Part shown: positions 54,341 through 63,096 of the stretch, one piece after another
Layout: every line of letters starts with the position of its first letter
Position numbering within the stretch: the stretch's first letter is position 1
Assembly: GCF_010686725.1 (NCBI RefSeq)
Contig: NZ_JAAGWZ010000002.1
Span: forward strand, 1 to 64,000
Origin: Galbitalea soli
GTDB lineage: Bacteria > Actinomycetota > Actinomycetes > Actinomycetales > Microbacteriaceae
Direction of reading: 5' to 3'
DNA: 64,000 nucleotides
Program-made: the position numbers and the translations under genes
The notes under the pieces: model-generated
What the model saw: the letters and a program-made list of their open reading frames with translations, nothing else
What the model was told of the DNA's origin: nothing
Databases searched by the model: none

Positions 54341-56305
54341 TTAGGGCGACACCCAGCGCACCTCGCCGGGCCCCGCCTGGGTGCTGCCGTCCGCGCGTTC
54401 CAGCGTCACTCCCGCCGGCAGCCACACGGTGACCGCGGTCGCTCGCGAGGCGACGGTCTCCGTCGCCTGCTCCCGGCGGGCCTCGACTCGGAGCGCTCCG
54501 AACGGCGTCGGCACCGTGGCGGTCGCCCAGTCGAGCGCGCCGAGAAGGGGCTCCACCCGCACCCGGCGCCAGCCGTCGGCGAGCGGCACGACTCCGCACA
54601 CGATTTCGGGCAGAAGGGCCGCGGGACCGGATGCCCAGGCGTGGCAGAGGCTCCGCCCGAACGGGCGGCCGTACATCGCGAGCGGGCTGCCGCCGTCCGG
54701 CTCCGGGAAGTCCTCCCAGAAGGTGCGGGCGCCCTCATCGAGCATCGCGCCCCAGAGCCGGGCGATGCGGTCGACGGCGAGGCCGGGGTCGCCGGCCATC
54801 GCGAGCGCGCGCAGTGCGAAGGAGGTCATGAACGGGGTGCCGACTCGTTCGGCCTCCCGCAGTGCGTCGAGCACGCCGGGGGTGAGGCGACCACCCGCTC
54901 CCGACAGGATGGCGAGCACCGTGGGGTAGGGGGAGGTGCCCGCGATGTCGTCCAGGTACTCCCGCCAGACGCCGGCACGGTCATCCCAGGCGCGGTCGAT
55001 CACGGTGCGGCGGATGGTCTCGGCGTAGCCCGCCCAGCGCGACCCCTCGCCCTGGAGGCGGGCGACGGTGGAGACCGCCCAGAACCAGAGCAGCTGCAGC
55101 GCCGTCGAGTCGCGCCCGGGGTCGACGGTCACGCCCCAGTCGATGAACACCCGCACGAAGGTGTCGGGGAGCGCGGGCGGCCGCAGCACGCCGTGCTCGT
55201 CGGCGTGCGCGCGCAGGCGTTCGAGGTGCTCATCCAGATGGGCGGCGGCGAGGTCGAGCTCGCCCAAGAACCGCACGAGCGTGCCCGCGGTGACGAGCAG
55301 CCAGAGCGAGTAGTCGGAGATGCCGTTGACGTAGCCGTGGTCGAGCTGGGCGAGGGCGACGAGGCTGTCGCGCGCGATCTGCGCGTCGCCCACGGCGTAG
55401 GCGTTGCTGAGCGCGGTGAGAGCCTGGTCGCCCATCCAGGGCATGCGGTCGCGCTTGATGCCGTCCACCATGAGCCCCTGCATGCACAGCTCGAGGGTGT
55501 CGGCCGCGACCGACCAGATCTCGGTCAGCCGCGCCTCGGAGCAAGCGAAGGCGCCCCGGCGGGGATGCGCGGTTTGTGCCGCCTCAACCTCGACCGTGAT
55601 CGCGGCGGGCGCGGCCGCCGTCGTCGTGCCCGGCTCGATGGTGACCCGCGCGAAGCGGAAGCCCAGGCGGTGCACCGAGGTCCAACTGCCGTCCGCGCGC
55701 TGCACCAGGTCGAACCGCGACTCCTGATCGGCGGCGGCCGCCCGCGCCTCGTCGCGGGACTCGCCCGTGACGAGTGTCGGCACGCCATTGCAGTGGATGA
55801 CCGGCCGTCCGAGCACGGGCTGCTCGAGCTCGAACATCCCCGCCACCTCGCGCATGGGCACGACGGTCGTCGGCTGCTCCGCTCTGTGGGGCGGCCGGCC
55901 GAGCGGGCCCCGCCGCAGGGTCGCCGGCTCCCAGGGCCCGGCACCGACCCGCGCCTCGATGGGCGCGGGCGGGGCGGCGCGACCGGTCGGCACGAGGAGG
56001 GCCGGCACGAGGAGGGCCGGCGGAACGAGTCGGTCGGCGGAGGTCACCACCATCACCCCGTCGACGAACTCGGCGGCGCAGCCCGGTGCGGGCTGGAGCT
56101 CGCGGAGGAGGGTCGCGGGCGTCGCACGGGGGTCGGGGCCGGGGTCGGTCATCCGGAACTCCGCGCGCGCGGGCACCTCGCGCGCGGTCGCGGGGTAGTC
56201 GACGTGCCGGCCGGCCGCGAAGCCGTCGTGCACGATCCGCTGGAGCATGGCGAGCTCGAGGATCCCCGCGGGATAGATCCAGACGGCGTCGGCGTCGGTG
56301 CTCAC
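54341..56305 (-). CDS. GH78-type alpha-L-rhamnosidase-like protein
   Basis: Predicted 654-residue cytoplasmic protein (no signal peptide). The (alpha/alpha)6 catalytic barrel shows DGIKRDRMPWMGD, the hallmark GH78 acid motif, then FPEPDGG and GRSLCHAWASGPAALLPEIV. The N-terminal part (about 1-250) is a beta-rich accessory region, and a C-terminal beta domain ends the protein. The start at GTG 56305 has TACCCT about 8 bases upstream, suggesting a leaderless message. Substrate is inferred from family only. Confidence 0.8.
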   Translation of the reverse strand: MSTDADAVWIYPAGILELAMLQRIVHDGFAAGRHVDYPATAREVPARAEFRMTDPGPDPRATPATLLRELQPAPGCAAEFVDGVMVVTSADRLVPPALLVPALLVPTGRAAPPAPIEARVGAGPWEPATLRRGPLGRPPHRAEQPTTVVPMREVAGMFELEQPVLGRPVIHCNGVPTLVTGESRDEARAAAADQESRFDLVQRADGSWTSVHRLGFRFARVTIEPGTTTAAAPAAITVEVEAAQTAHPRRGAFACSEARLTEIWSVAADTLELCMQGLMVDGIKRDRMPWMGDQALTALSNAYAVGDAQIARDSLVALAQLDHGYVNGISDYSLWLLVTAGTLVRFLGELDLAAAHLDEHLERLRAHADEHGVLRPPALPDTFVRVFIDWGVTVDPGRDSTALQLLWFWAVSTVARLQGEGSRWAGYAETIRRTVIDRAWDDRAGVWREYLDDIAGTSPYPTVLAILSGAGGRLTPGVLDALREAERVGTPFMTSFALRALAMAGDPGLAVDRIARLWGAMLDEGARTFWEDFPEPDGGSPLAMYGRPFGRSLCHAWASGPAALLPEIVCGVVPLADGWRRVRVEPLLGALDWATATVPTPFGALRVEARREQATETVASRATAVTVWLPAGVTLERADGSTQAGPGEVRWVSP

Positions 56306-56324
56306 CCGGACAGGGTAGCGCAGA

Positions 56325-56338
56325 TTGAATCGCTTCAA
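56325..56338. promoter_or_regulatory. LacI-type operator before the GH78 gene
   Basis: TTGAATCGCTTCAA has perfect 5-bp arms and a central CG, the usual form of LacI-family sites. It lies 20 bases upstream of the GH78 start. No LacI gene is adjacent, so a regulator elsewhere must act on it. Confidence 0.65.
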
Positions 56339-56443
56339 CCCTGCGGCCCGCCCAAGCTGTTCCGCCACCCCCGCGGCACGCCCCTGTAGTTGACTGGACC
56401 CGGGCGCCTGCACACCAGCACCGCACGACGACAGGGGGACGCC

Positions 56444-57622
56444 ATGCGCGACACCCAGCGCTGGCCGCTCTACGCGGCGGGATTCCTCTCGGCCGCGGGA
56501 GCGCACAGCGTCGCGGCCGGTGTCGGCGCGGAGTCGGGTTCGCTCGGGCTGCGGATCCTCACCGTGGGCATTCTGCTCGCCCTCTACGACGTGGCGGAGG
56601 TGGTGCTGAAGCCGCTGTTCGGTGCGCTGAGCGATCGGGTGGGCATCCGCCGGGTCATCGTCGCCGGGCTGGTCGGCTTCGCGCTCGTCTCGCTGCTGGG
56701 AACCCTCCTCTCCGGCCCGCTCGCGCTCGCCCTCGTTCGCCTCGGCCAGGGAGCGTCCGCCGCCGCGTTCTCGCCCGCGTCCTCCGCCGCGGTCGCCCGC
56801 CTCTCGCCCAGCGGCACGGTCGGCCGCTTCTTCGGCCGCTATGGGTCGTGGAAGTCGCTCGGCTACGCGCTCGGGCCGCTCGCCGGGGCCGGTCTGCTGG
56901 CGTGGGGCGGTTTCCCCGCGCTGCTCCTCGCGCTCGCCGTCGCCGCGGCCGCGATCGCCGCGTGGGTCGCGATCGCCGTCCCCGTCATCGAGGTGCTGCC
57001 GCGCCCCCGCGCGACCCTGCTCGACCTCGCGCGGCAGCTCGGCTCGCGTCGCTTCCTCCTCCCCGTGGCCGCGCTGGCCGTCACGACGGGCTCGCTCGGC
57101 GTCGCCGTGGGATTCCTCCCGCTCACCGCGGTTCGCTCACAGCTGGGCGTGCTTCCCGGCATGCTCGCCGTCACCGTTCTCGCCGTGGTGTCGAGCGTCG
57201 TGCAGCCGCTCGTCGGCCGCCGTCACGACCACGGTCGACTGGCGGCGCGCGCGGGCATCGCCGGGGGCCTCGCGCTCGTCGCGCTCGGCGTCGTCGCGCT
57301 CGCCGTCGCCTCAGGTCTCACCGGCGCGACGTCCGCGGCGCTCCTGCTCGCGGCAGCCCTGCTCCTCGGGGCGGGGATCGGCGTCGTCACGCCACTCGGC
57401 TTCACGGTGCTCGTCGGCGTCACGCCGCCCGAGCGGATGGGGCGCACGATGGGTGCCGCGGAGCTCGGCCGCGAACTCGGCGACGCGGGTGGGCCGCTGC
57501 TCGTCGGGGCGGTGGCGACGGCGGTCGGGATCGGTGGGGGGCTCGGCGCGCTGGCCGCGGTGGTCGCGGGCACGGGCATCCTCGTGGCGGTGCTCCTGGG
57601 CCACGCGCGTCAGGACGCCTGA
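56444..57622 (+). CDS. Major facilitator superfamily transporter
   Basis: Predicted 392-residue inner-membrane protein with about 12 hydrophobic segments. GALSDRVGIRRVIVAG after helix 2 is the MFS loop 2-3 motif, and RLGQGASAAAFSPASSA is typical of drug-efflux-like members. A second conserved loop is seen at PPERMGRTMGAAELGRELGDAGGP. Substrate unknown; it is divergent from the GH78 gene and could carry an unrelated compound. Confidence 0.83.
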   Translation: MRDTQRWPLYAAGFLSAAGAHSVAAGVGAESGSLGLRILTVGILLALYDVAEVVLKPLFGALSDRVGIRRVIVAGLVGFALVSLLGTLLSGPLALALVRLGQGASAAAFSPASSAAVARLSPSGTVGRFFGRYGSWKSLGYALGPLAGAGLLAWGGFPALLLALAVAAAAIAAWVAIAVPVIEVLPRPRATLLDLARQLGSRRFLLPVAALAVTTGSLGVAVGFLPLTAVRSQLGVLPGMLAVTVLAVVSSVVQPLVGRRHDHGRLAARAGIAGGLALVALGVVALAVASGLTGATSAALLLAAALLLGAGIGVVTPLGFTVLVGVTPPERMGRTMGAAELGRELGDAGGPLLVGAVATAVGIGGGLGALAAVVAGTGILVAVLLGHARQDA

Positions 57623-57647
57623 GGCGGGGCCGCTCACCCGTCGGCCG

Positions 57648-58112
57648 CTACGCCGCCCCCTCGACGACGCGCTTGAGCGAGGCGAGCCCCTTGTCGAGGT
57701 CGGAGCCGATCATCTTCTCCATGTTCATGATGAGCCCGAAGATGCGCGACCCGATCGTCTTGGGGCTCTCCATGGTCCACACCACCTCCGTGCCGGCCGC
57801 TGAGGGCGTGAGGTTGAATCGCACGCGGCTGGCCGAGGAGAAGGGTCGTGTGAAGGTGAGGGCGATGTTGACCGAGTCGTCGCGCACCTCCTCCAGGCGC
57901 ATCGTGCCCGCGCCCGCCTTGCGGTTGCCGTTCCAGGCGTACTCCGCACCGACGGCGTTGTCGGCGCCGGTGTAGCTGCGCTCGAGCGCCGGGTCCAGCC
58001 CCTCCCACGGCGACCACTCGACCCAGCGATGGAAGTCGGTGAGGCGGGGGAGGATCGCGGTCGGTGCGGCGGCGATCGTGGTCGACTTCTGAATGGTCGA
58101 GTACTCGGTCAT
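57648..58112 (-). CDS. SRPBCC family protein (polyketide cyclase/dehydrase-like)
   Basis: Predicted 154-residue protein of the START/Bet v1 fold, which forms a pocket for a hydrophobic ligand. TDFHRWVEWSPWEGLDP in the first strand-helix unit and a final amphipathic helix MEKMIGSDLDKGLASLKRVVE are typical. TAGTGT just upstream of the ATG suggests a leaderless message. Function unknown. Confidence 0.78.
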   Translation of the reverse strand: MTEYSTIQKSTTIAAAPTAILPRLTDFHRWVEWSPWEGLDPALERSYTGADNAVGAEYAWNGNRKAGAGTMRLEEVRDDSVNIALTFTRPFSSASRVRFNLTPSAAGTEVVWTMESPKTIGSRIFGLIMNMEKMIGSDLDKGLASLKRVVEGAA

Positions 58113-58160
58113 GCGCCGAACACTACCGCTCGGGGGCGCGGGCGGATAGGGCGGCCGCGG

Positions 58161-58763
58161 TCAGAACTCCACCCGCATGACGTACCGGCGCGGCGTCGGG
58201 TGGCTGACCTGCTCGAACCCCGCCTCCTCGAAGACGCTCCGGCTCCCGACGAACAGCTCGCCCCAGGTGATCTCGACTCCCGGCTCGGTCGCCATCGGGT
58301 ACCCCTCCAGCGCTCGCGCACCCCGGTCGCGGGCGAAGTCCACGGCGGCGCGGGCCAGTGCGCCGCTGATGCCCTGCCGTCGATAGCCGGTGCGCACCAC
58401 GAAGCAGGTGAGCGCCCACACGCCCGCGTCATCCTTGTTCTCCGTGCGCCCCTGCCAGGGCACCCGCATGCCGCGCAGCCGTACCGAGACGGTTCGCGGC
58501 GCAATCGCGCACCATCCCACGGGCTCGCCGTCGAGGTAGGCGACGATGCCCGAGGTCGTCGGCGACTCCGGATGCCCGCACGCCGCCTGCTCGCGCAGCC
58601 GCGCCGAGCGCTCCTCGGGTGGCACGGTCCGCCACTCGTGCCCCGGGAACTGGAACCACTGGCACTGGCAGCGGGCCGGATCACCGCGGGTGCCGAAGAT
58701 CCGGCGGAGGTCATCCCAGCTCGCCTCGTTGGCGGGGCGGATGGTGAGGTCGCTCCTGCTCAT
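58161..58763 (-). CDS. GNAT family N-acetyltransferase
   Basis: Predicted 200-residue acetyltransferase. GWCAIAPR, WALTCFVVRTGYRRQGISGALARAAVDFA (acetyl-CoA loop RxxGxSxxL) and ALEGYPMA form the GNAT core. Two tryptophan/cysteine-rich stretches at the N terminus (CQCQWFQFPG) mark a subgroup common in actinobacteria. Substrate unknown. Confidence 0.83.
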   Translation of the reverse strand: MSRSDLTIRPANEASWDDLRRIFGTRGDPARCQCQWFQFPGHEWRTVPPEERSARLREQAACGHPESPTTSGIVAYLDGEPVGWCAIAPRTVSVRLRGMRVPWQGRTENKDDAGVWALTCFVVRTGYRRQGISGALARAAVDFARDRGARALEGYPMATEPGVEITWGELFVGSRSVFEEAGFEQVSHPTPRRYVMRVEF

Positions 58764-58845
58764 GCTCTGACGCTAGCGCCGGGGTGCGACGCGCGCACGC
58801 GCACCCGTGCCCGTGCACACCCCTGCGCCCGCGCCGGGAACGCGC

Positions 58846-58875
58846 TACACTGATACCCCCACGGGGTATAGGAGG
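58846..58875 (+). promoter_or_regulatory. CsoR-controlled copper promoter
   Basis: TACACT (58846-58851) is the likely -10 box. ATACCCC-CAC-GGGGTAT (58853-58869) is a perfect inverted repeat of the CsoR operator type, immediately followed by GGAGG (58871-58875) and the csoR start at 58881. Binding would block transcription unless Cu(I) is bound. Confidence 0.8.
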
Positions 58876-58880
58876 ACGGC

Positions 58881-59159
58881 ATGGTCGGTTACGTCGAGCA
58901 CAAGGATGACCTGCTCAAGCGCCTCCGCCGTGCCGAGGGCCAGGTGCGCGGCATCCAGCGCATGGTCGAGGACGACACGTATTGCATCGACATCCTCACC
59001 CAGGTCTCGGCCGCGACCAAGGCTCTCGAGACGGTGGCGCTCGCCCTGCTCGACGACCACCTCAGCCACTGCGTCGCCCAGGCGACCGCGGAGGGCGGGC
59101 CCGTGGCCGAGGAGAAGCTTCGGGAGGCGTCGGCCGCGATCGCGCGGCTCGTTCGCTGA
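58881..59159 (+). CDS. csoR: Copper-sensing repressor CsoR
   Basis: Predicted 92-residue all-helical DUF156 repressor. The Cu(I) ligands of CsoR are present: Cys35 in TYCIDIL, His60 and Cys64 in DHLSHCV. KRLRRAEGQVRGIQRM is the DNA-contacting first helix. It represses its own operon with copZ and copA downstream; Cu(I) binding releases DNA. Confidence 0.92.
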   Translation: MVGYVEHKDDLLKRLRRAEGQVRGIQRMVEDDTYCIDILTQVSAATKALETVALALLDDHLSHCVAQATAEGGPVAEEKLREASAAIARLVR

Positions 59160-59202
59160 TCCCGCCCCACCACCGACACCACCCACCGAAAGGATCCCCA
59201 CC

Positions 59203-59421
59203 ATGACCAGCACCACGTACCTCGTCGACGGAATGACCTGCAGCCACTGCGTCGCGAGCGTCACCGAGGAGGTCTCCGCCCTCGCGGGAGTCGAGAGCGT
59301 CGCCATCGATCTGAAGGCGGGCGCCTCCTCGGCCGTGACCGTCGTGAGCTCCCAGCCGATCGACACGGACGCGATCCGTGCCGCTGTCACCGAGGCCGGC
59401 TACACGCTGGCCTCCGCCTAG
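59203..59421 (+). CDS. copZ: Copper chaperone CopZ
   Basis: Predicted 72-residue single heavy-metal-associated domain with GMTCSHC as the Cu(I) site. It passes copper to the CopA pump encoded 9 bases downstream. AAAGGA precedes the ATG at 59203. Confidence 0.9.
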   Translation: MTSTTYLVDGMTCSHCVASVTEEVSALAGVESVAIDLKAGASSAVTVVSSQPIDTDAIRAAVTEAGYTLASA

Positions 59422-59430
59422 GAGGACTCC

Positions 59431-61677
59431 ATGACGACGGTCTCCCTCGACATCGGGGGCATGACGTGCGCCTCCTGTGCGACGCGGGTGGAGCGAAAGC
59501 TCAACCGGCTCGAAGGGGTGACCGCGTCGGTCAACTACGCAACCGAGAAGGCGCAGGTGGAGGCGGAGGGCGTCGACACGGCGGCGCTGATCGCGGCCGT
59601 CGAGGCCGCGGGGTATACCGCGACGCTCCCGGCACCGCCCGCGCCCGCGCCGGGAGAGGATGCGGCCGAGGAGCAACTCCCCGTCGACCGCGAGGTGGCT
59701 GCCCTGCGTCAGCGCCTCCTCATCTCGGCCGCCCTCGCGCTGCCGGTCGCTCTCCTCTCGATGATCCCGGCACTGCAGTTCCCCAACTGGCAGTGGCTCG
59801 CGCTCGCGCTCGCGGCGCCGGTCGCCGTCTGGGGCGCCTGGCCGTTCCACCGCGCGGCGGCGATCAACGCCCGCCACGGCGGCGCCACTATGGACACGCT
59901 CATCAGCGTCGGCGTGATCGCGGCGTTCGGCTGGTCTCTCTACGCGCTCTTCTTCGGCATGGCCGGCGAGCCCGGCATGCACATGACCTTCAGCCTGTTC
60001 AGCAGCGGGGGCGGCTCGGGCGCGCGTGAGATCTATCTGGAGGTCGCCTCCGCCGTCACCGTGTTCATCCTCGCGGGCCGCTACCTCGAGGCGCGGGCCA
60101 AGAAGCAGTCCGGGGCCGCCCTGCGCGCGCTCCTGCAGCTGGGCGCCAAAGATGCGGCGGTGCTGCGCGCGGGCGTCGAGTCGCGCGTGCCCGTCGCATC
60201 CCTGGTGCCCGGCGACCTCGTGGTGGTACGCCCCGGCGAGAAGATCCCGGCCGACGGGCTCATCCGCGAGGGCGCCTCCGCGGTCGACCAGAGCATGCTG
60301 TCGGGCGAGTCGGTGCCCGTCGAGGTGGGTCCCGACGACCGCGTCGTCGGCGCCACGATCAACGTGGGGGGGCGCCTGCTCGTCGAGGTCACCCGCGTCG
60401 GCGCCGACAGCGAGGTCGCCCGCATCGCCCGCATGGTCGAAGACGCGCAGACCGGCAAGGCGGAGGCCCAGCGCCTCGCCGACCGCGTCTCCGCGGTGTT
60501 CGTCCCGGTCGTCATCGGCCTGGCCGTCGCGACCTTCCTCGGCTGGATGCTCGCCTCAGGCTCCCTCGTGCAGGCCTTCACGGCCGCCGTCGCGACCCTC
60601 ATCATCGCCTGCCCCTGCGCGCTCGGCCTCGCCACGCCGACCGCCCTGCTGGTGGGCACCGGTCGCGGGTCGCAGCTCGGCATCATCATCCGCGGCCCGC
60701 AGGCGCTGGAGCAGACCCGCACGGTCGACACGATCGTGCTCGACAAGACGGGAACGGTCACGAGCGGGGTCATGACCGTCGCCTCGGTCTCGACCGTCGG
60801 CGCCGCGACCGAGCGCGAGCTGGTCGGCCTGGCCGCCGCGGCGGAACTCGGCTCTGAGCATCCGGTCGCTCGCGCGGTCGTGCGGTTCGCCCGCGAGCAG
60901 GGGCACGCGGTGGACCCCGCCGAGCAGTTCCTCGCTCACGCCGGACACGGCGTGCAAGCGGTGGTGGATGGCCGGCTCGTGCTCGTCGGTCGACTCGGCT
61001 GGCTCGACTCGGACTGGTCGATCACGGCACCGGATGACGCGCTCGCCCGCTCGGTCGGCGCGGAGGCGACCGGCAGCACCGTGCTCGGCGTCGCCTGGGA
61101 CGGAGAGCTGCGCGGGGTCATCACCGTGCGCGACACGGTGAAGCCCCGCAGCGCGGCGGCGATCCGTCGTCTCCGGGAGCTCGGGCTTCGACCGGTGCTG
61201 CTCACCGGCGACAACGCGGGGGTCGCCGCGGCGGTCGCGGCCGAGGTCGGCATCGAGGATATCCACTCCGCCGTCACTCCGCAGGGCAAGCTCGACGTCA
61301 TTCGCGCGCTGCAGGCCTCGGGCCGGGTGGTCGCGATGGTCGGCGACGGCATCAACGACTCGGCGGCGCTCGCGGCGGCCGATCTCGGCATCGCGATGGG
61401 CACGGGCACCGATGCGGCGATCGCGGCGAGCGACATCACCGTGGTGAGCGGCGACCTCCTCGTCGTGGCCGACGCCGTTCGGCTCTCGCGCCGCACCCTC
61501 GCCACGATCAAGGGCAATCTGTTCTGGGCGTTCGCGTACAACCTCGCGGCCATTCCCGTCGCAATGCTCGGGCTGCTGAACCCGCTGCTGGCGGGCGCCG
61601 CGATGGCCTTCTCCTCGGTCTTCGTGGTGACCAACAGCCTGCGGCTCCGGCGATTCCGGGCGGCGCCGCGCGCCTGA
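59431..61677 (+). CDS. copA: Copper-exporting P-type ATPase CopA
   Basis: Predicted 748-residue P1B-type pump moving Cu(I) out of the cytoplasm. One N-terminal metal domain (GMTCASC), eight hydrophobic segments, the transport motif CPC in [11 protein letters not shown], phosphorylated Asp438 in [13 protein letters not shown] and the hinge [19 protein letters not shown] before the ATG. Third gene of the csoR-copZ-copA operon; a hairpin follows at 61686-61713. Confidence 0.94.
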   Translation: MTTVSLDIGGMTCASCATRVERKLNRLEGVTASVNYATEKAQVEAEGVDTAALIAAVEAAGYTATLPAPPAPAPGEDAAEEQLPVDREVAALRQRLLISAALALPVALLSMIPALQFPNWQWLALALAAPVAVWGAWPFHRAAAINARHGGATMDTLISVGVIAAFGWSLYALFFGMAGEPGMHMTFSLFSSGGGSGAREIYLEVASAVTVFILAGRYLEARAKKQSGAALRALLQLGAKDAAVLRAGVESRVPVASLVPGDLVVVRPGEKIPADGLIREGASAVDQSMLSGESVPVEVGPDDRVVGATINVGGRLLVEVTRVGADSEVARIARMVEDAQTGKAEAQRLADRVSAVFVPVVIGLAVATFLGWMLASGSLVQAFTAAVATLIIACPCALGLATPTALLVGTGRGSQLGIIIRGPQALEQTRTVDTIVLDKTGTVTSGVMTVASVSTVGAATERELVGLAAAAELGSEHPVARAVVRFAREQGHAVDPAEQFLAHAGHGVQAVVDGRLVLVGRLGWLDSDWSITAPDDALARSVGAEATGSTVLGVAWDGELRGVITVRDTVKPRSAAAIRRLRELGLRPVLLTGDNAGVAAAVAAEVGIEDIHSAVTPQGKLDVIRALQASGRVVAMVGDGINDSAALAAADLGIAMGTGTDAAIAASDITVVSGDLLVVADAVRLSRRTLATIKGNLFWAFAYNLAAIPVAMLGLLNPLLAGAAMAFSSVFVVTNSLRLRRFRAAPRA

Positions 61678-61685
61678 CCCCGCCC

Positions 61686-61713
61686 GCCCGGCCTGTCGCC
61701 GCACAGACCGGGC
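61686..61713 (+). terminator. Hairpin after copA
   Basis: GCCCGGCCTGT (61686-61696) pairs with ACAGACCGGGC (61703-61713), 11 bp with one mismatch and a 6-base loop. It lies 9 bases after the copA stop and before the next start, without a clear T-run. Confidence 0.5.
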
Positions 61714-61733
61714 TGATAGCGTCGAAAGCGCTC

Positions 61734-62381
61734 ATGACCGTCCTCTCCCGGCTTCAACGCGCCCGCCGCATCCTCGCGATGCTCGCGGCGGCCAGCGCTT
61801 TCGCCATCGCGGCGGTCGGCGGACTCGCCCCGCCCGCGCCCCCGACCGAGGACGCGATCCTGCGCGCGTACTCGCTCGCCCACGCTCAGGAGGTGGCGGT
61901 CGCCGATTCCGCGACGGGCACCGTGGTCAGGCGCGACGGGTACACGGCGTCGCCGGGCTACGAGACGCTCAAGGAGGGCGGCACCAACTACGACTGGGCC
62001 AACCTGATCCTGCTCTACGGCGGATGGCCGCGCAGCGACGTCAACGTCACCGTGCTGCTGCGATGGATGCGCCAGGAGAACGGTCCGCCCAACTGGTGGA
62101 ACCGCAACAATCCGCTCAACAACGGCTACGGCTCCGGCGGCAACGCCGGCACCGGCTCCTACCCCAACCTCATGGTCGCCGCCCAGAAGGTCGCCGAGAA
62201 CCTCAAGCGCCTGGGCGCCTTCCATCCCATCGTGGCCGCCCTCGTGGCCTCGTCATCGACGAGCGACATCGAGCACGCGATCTGGGCCTCGCCGTGGGCG
62301 GCGAGCCACTACGCGAACGGCACCCACTGGGCCTACTTCCCGGTACCGATCGTGAAGGCCCCCGCCAGCGCCTGGGGATGA
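61734..62381 (+). CDS. Secreted protein, possible lysozyme-like fold
   Basis: Predicted 215-residue exported protein: a charged N terminus, a hydrophobic segment (about residues 14-35) and a probable cleavage near LAPPAPP. The mature part contains VTVLLRWMRQENGPPNWWNR with a conserved-looking Glu, then NNPLNNGYG and a repeated Gly-rich stretch, and an AAQKVAENLKR helix. The arrangement recalls peptidoglycan-acting glucosaminidase or lysozyme-like domains, but I cannot name the family. Convergent with the sigma factor gene. Confidence 0.6.
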   Translation: MTVLSRLQRARRILAMLAAASAFAIAAVGGLAPPAPPTEDAILRAYSLAHAQEVAVADSATGTVVRRDGYTASPGYETLKEGGTNYDWANLILLYGGWPRSDVNVTVLLRWMRQENGPPNWWNRNNPLNNGYGSGGNAGTGSYPNLMVAAQKVAENLKRLGAFHPIVAALVASSSTSDIEHAIWASPWAASHYANGTHWAYFPVPIVKAPASAWG

Positions 62382-62403
62382 CCGGCGCCGGCACTCCGTC
62401 CGC

Positions 62404-62973
62404 TCAGGCGCTCAGCGCCTGGTCCGCCCCCAGCAGCTGGCGCAGTCGCAGCAGCCCGTCGCGCTGCCGCGTCTTCACGGCGGACGTCGACGCGCCGACC
62501 AGGGCGGCCGCCTCGGCGGCGGTTCGTCCATCCAGGTAGGTGATGGTGAGAGCCTCGCGCTGCAGGGGCGAGATCAGGGCCAGCGCCGTGGTCAGGGTGT
62601 CCCGGTCGGCGCGCGCGGCGACGTGCTCCCACACCTCATCGTGGGGCGGCGATTGCTCGCGGAGACCGGTGACACGGTCGCGGTCGCGGCTGGCCTGCGA
62701 GGCGCGGATGCGGTCGATCGCGCGCCGTGCCGCCATGGTCAGGATCCACGAGAGCGCCGCTCCGCGAGCGGGCTGGAACCGTGCCGCGCTCTGCCAGATC
62801 TCGAGGAACACCTCCTGGGCCACTTCTTCCGACTGGGAGAGGTCGACGAGCTGACGGCGCACGGTGGCGAGTACGCGGGTCGCCACCGTCTCGTACAGCG
62901 CCTCGAAGGCCGCGTGGTCCCCGGCGGCGACACGGGCGACCAGCTCGTCGACCCGGCGAGATTCCTCAGTCAC
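62404..62973 (-). CDS. ECF RNA polymerase sigma factor (SigK-like)
   Basis: Predicted 189-residue sigma-70 family protein. Region 2 (about residues 20-90) has FEALYETVATRVLATVRRQ and AQEVFLEIWQSAARF and LTMAARRAIDRIR; region 4 (about 125-180) has ALISPLQREALTITYLDG and AALVGASTSAVKTRQRDGLLRLR. The family usually has an anti-sigma gene directly downstream; here the downstream gene is on the other strand and is not an anti-sigma factor. GTG start with GGAAGGA upstream. Confidence 0.88.
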   Translation of the reverse strand: MTEESRRVDELVARVAAGDHAAFEALYETVATRVLATVRRQLVDLSQSEEVAQEVFLEIWQSAARFQPARGAALSWILTMAARRAIDRIRASQASRDRDRVTGLREQSPPHDEVWEHVAARADRDTLTTALALISPLQREALTITYLDGRTAAEAAALVGASTSAVKTRQRDGLLRLRQLLGADQALSA

Positions 62974-63096
62974 GATGCGGTCCTTCCGACGGTGTTCAGG
63001 GTGTGATGCGTCGTCGTCAGGCTACGAGGGCGGGACGGCCGCCCACCGCCGGAATGTCTTACAGAACGCGGACAGTCCGTCCGCGGAAGTGCGCCG

